Positions 4,724-6,163 of a stretch of 6,163 nucleotides of DNA are shown in pieces. The position numbers were made by a program, and so were the translations under genes. How positions within the stretch are numbered: position 1 is the stretch's first letter; every line of letters starts with the position of its first letter. The notes beneath the pieces were generated by a model, which saw only the letters and a program-made list of their open reading frames with translations, did not search any database and had not been told where the DNA came from. The stretch comes from Bacillota bacterium (lineage in GTDB: Bacteria; Bacillota; Bacilli; Lactobacillales; Streptococcaceae). The stretch covers positions 1-6,163 of the forward strand of contig JAJXWC010000138.1 in NCBI GenBank assembly GCA_021781855.1, read 5' to 3'.

Positions 4724-6055
4724 ATGGAAAAAACCTATCATTTTATCGGAATCAAAGGGTCTGGAATGAGTGCACTTGCGCTGATGTTGCATCAAATGGG
4801 GAAAAAAGTTCAGGGTTCAGACTCAACAGATTACTTTTTCACACAAAGAGGGCTTGAACAAGCAGGGGTTTCGCTTTTACCTTTCGATGAAAAAAATATT
4901 AAGCCAAATCAAGAGCTTATTGCTGGCAATTCTTTTAGTGATGACAACAATGTTGAGCTTGCTTTTGCTGATAAAAACGGCTTTCCTTACAAGCGTTACC
5001 ACGAATTTCTCGGTCATTTCATGGAAGATTTTACAAGTATTGGTGTGGCTGGTGCACATGGTAAAACATCAACTACAGGTATGCTTGCGCATATCATGAG
5101 CAATATAGTAGACACTTCCTATCTCATTGGAGATGGTACGGGGCGGGGAAATAGTGAAAGTAAGTATTTTGTCTTTGAATCAGATGAATATCAGCGTCAT
5201 TTCATGCCTTACCACCCAGAATACACGATTATGACGAATATTGACTTTGACCATCCTGATTTTTTCCATAGCATTGATGATGTTCGCGATACTTTCCAGG
5301 ATTATGCACAAAATATTAAAAAAGGAATTTTTGCTTATGGCGACGATGAAAATCTTCGCAAACTGACGGCTCCAGTACCTATTCATTATTACGGTTTTGG
5401 TGATGGGGATGATTATCAAGCGCGCAATCTTATCCGGACAACACGTGGCTCGTCGTTTGATGCCTTCTTTGAAGGCAAAATGCTTGGACATTTTGTGGTT
5501 CCAACTTATGGAAAACACAATGTGCTCAACGCTTTAGCAGTCGTCGGCGTTTGCCATCAACTTGGTCTTGACATGCAGGATGTAGCAGACCACATGCTTA
5601 CTTTCCGAGGTGTAAAACGTCGCTTCACAGAGAAAAAAGTCGGCGAAACGATTATTATTGACGACTTTGCACACCATCCAACTGAAATTGAGGCTACGCT
5701 TGATGCGGCACGCCAAAAATATCCAGACCGTGAAATTGTTGCAGTTTTCCAGCCGCATACTTTTACTCGGACCATTGCCTTTGCAGACGATTTTGCGCGC
5801 GTACTTGACCACGCAGATACCGTTTATCTAGCGCAAATCTATGGTTCAGCTCGTGAAGTTGACCACCACGAAATTACAGCACAAGACCTTGCGGATAAAG
5901 TTCGTAAACCTGCACGTGTTATTAATGTTGATAACGTTTCACCTCTACTTGACCATGAACGTGCGGTGTATGTCTTTATGGGAGCGGGAAATATCCAAAC
6001 ATACGAAACAGCTTTTGAAAATCTACTCAGTCAATTAACAGACAATGTCCAGTAA
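4724..6055 (+). CDS. murC: UDP-N-acetylmuramate--L-alanine ligase MurC
   Basis: MurC joins L-alanine to UDP-N-acetylmuramate using ATP, the first amino-acid addition of cytoplasmic peptidoglycan precursor synthesis. From ATG 4724 the protein has 443 residues, normal for the family. Residues 5-18 (YHFIGIKGSGMSAL) are the N-terminal UDP-substrate binding glycine motif. The Mur-ligase P-loop GAHGKTSTT is at 110-118. The central domain has FESDEYQRHF (151-160), TNIDFDHPDF (171-180) and GKHNVLNALA (263-272). The C-terminal domain has FRGVKRRFTEK (294-304), DDFAHHPTE (313-321) and FQPHTFTRT (342-350). All expected motifs are intact. I place the start at the family-typical ATG (MEKTYHFIGI). The ribosome site, however, favours TTG 4691, which would add MTILSNLTKII and give 454 residues. 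Expression may depend on read-through of the leader terminator at 4629-4658. Confidence 0.97.
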   Translation: MEKTYHFIGIKGSGMSALALMLHQMGKKVQGSDSTDYFFTQRGLEQAGVSLLPFDEKNIKPNQELIAGNSFSDDNNVELAFADKNGFPYKRYHEFLGHFMEDFTSIGVAGAHGKTSTTGMLAHIMSNIVDTSYLIGDGTGRGNSESKYFVFESDEYQRHFMPYHPEYTIMTNIDFDHPDFFHSIDDVRDTFQDYAQNIKKGIFAYGDDENLRKLTAPVPIHYYGFGDGDDYQARNLIRTTRGSSFDAFFEGKMLGHFVVPTYGKHNVLNALAVVGVCHQLGLDMQDVADHMLTFRGVKRRFTEKKVGETIIIDDFAHHPTEIEATLDAARQKYPDREIVAVFQPHTFTRTIAFADDFARVLDHADTVYLAQIYGSAREVDHHEITAQDLADKVRKPARVINVDNVSPLLDHERAVYVFMGAGNIQTYETAFENLLSQLTDNVQ

Positions 6056-6086
6056 TGAAGCTTGATATTGTTAAAATAAATAAAGC

Positions 6087-6127
6087 AGAGACTTATTCAG
6101 TGGGAGTTTCAACTCCCACTGAATTTA
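6087..6127. repeat. Perfect long hairpin after murC (hairpin repeat copy 2, possible terminator)
   Basis: ATTCAGTGGGAGTT (6095-6108), loop TC and AACTCCCACTGAAT (6111-6124) form perfect 14-bp arms, beginning 40 bases after the murC stop. Only TTTA follows, so as a terminator it lacks a proper T-tract, though its stability could still stop or protect the transcript. The segment from AGAGACT (6087) aligns to 3612-3653, marking it as a repeat family member fused here directly to the dispersed element core. Confidence 0.7.
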
Positions 6128-6163
6128 GTCGAGCGAAATTCGAAGCTTAGTGCTGCTAATCCC
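6127..6163. repeat. Dispersed palindromic element, copy 3 (cut by window end)
   Basis: AGTCGAGCGAAATTCGAAGC (6127-6146) is identical to 70-89. The following TTAGTGCTGCT differs from copy 1 at three positions. The bulged hairpin found before the core in copies 1 and 2 is absent; the long murC-distal hairpin takes its place. The element runs out of the window. Confidence 0.75.

Noticed and set aside
5534..5812. Minus-strand frames opposite murC
   Set aside because: They lie antisense to conserved MurC motifs whose coding is certain and show no start signals.
1..6163. CRISPR array or defence island
   Set aside because: There are no regularly spaced repeats with unique spacers. The SNF2 protein is a complete stand-alone SWIM-type ATPase with no defence-associated partner genes in the window.

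Overview
The window looks like a chromosomal segment of a low-GC lactic acid bacterium, most likely Lactococcus. This rests on the conserved order SNF2-type helicase / small basic protein / murC, AT-rich codon use, strong GGAG-type ribosome binding sites, and short repeats of the TTTGACA/TGTCAAA type. I remember such repeats as common in lactococcal genomes but could not check this. Species assignment is an inference.

Three genes lie on the + strand. (1) 313-3417 is a complete 1034-residue SWI/SNF-family ATPase with an N-terminal SWIM zinc finger and all helicase motifs intact. (2) 3900-4493 is a 197-residue, strongly basic, probably disordered cytoplasmic protein of unknown function. (3) 4724-6055 is murC, UDP-N-acetylmuramate--L-alanine ligase, an essential step of peptidoglycan precursor synthesis; it may instead start at a TTG at 4691. 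No minus-strand gene is supported.

The gaps between genes are the unusual part. Positions 1-312, 3418-3899 and 6056-6163 carry divergent copies of a dispersed palindromic element. Its core is GTCGArCGAAATTCG, and in two copies this is preceded by a covarying bulged hairpin. Several strong inverted repeats lie around the copies. The 3418-3899 gap also holds a possible promoter and a putative structured RNA domain (3483-3612) closed by a 9-bp long-range stem, with two copies of AGTGGGGA, each followed by a hairpin.

The 4494-4690 leader upstream of murC has the layout of a transcription attenuator. A terminator-like hairpin can be displaced by a 10-bp alternative helix, and that helix in turn competes with an upstream hairpin. 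Just after it, a 25-bp repeat (ATTTGAC-N6-GTCAAATTTGRC) sits between the murC ribosome binding site and its family-typical ATG. The same repeat occurs twice inside the helicase gene, in the same reading frame. This suggests a repeat that altered the murC start region.

The genes themselves are ordinary housekeeping genes. The candidates for undescribed biology are the RNA leaders and the repeat families.
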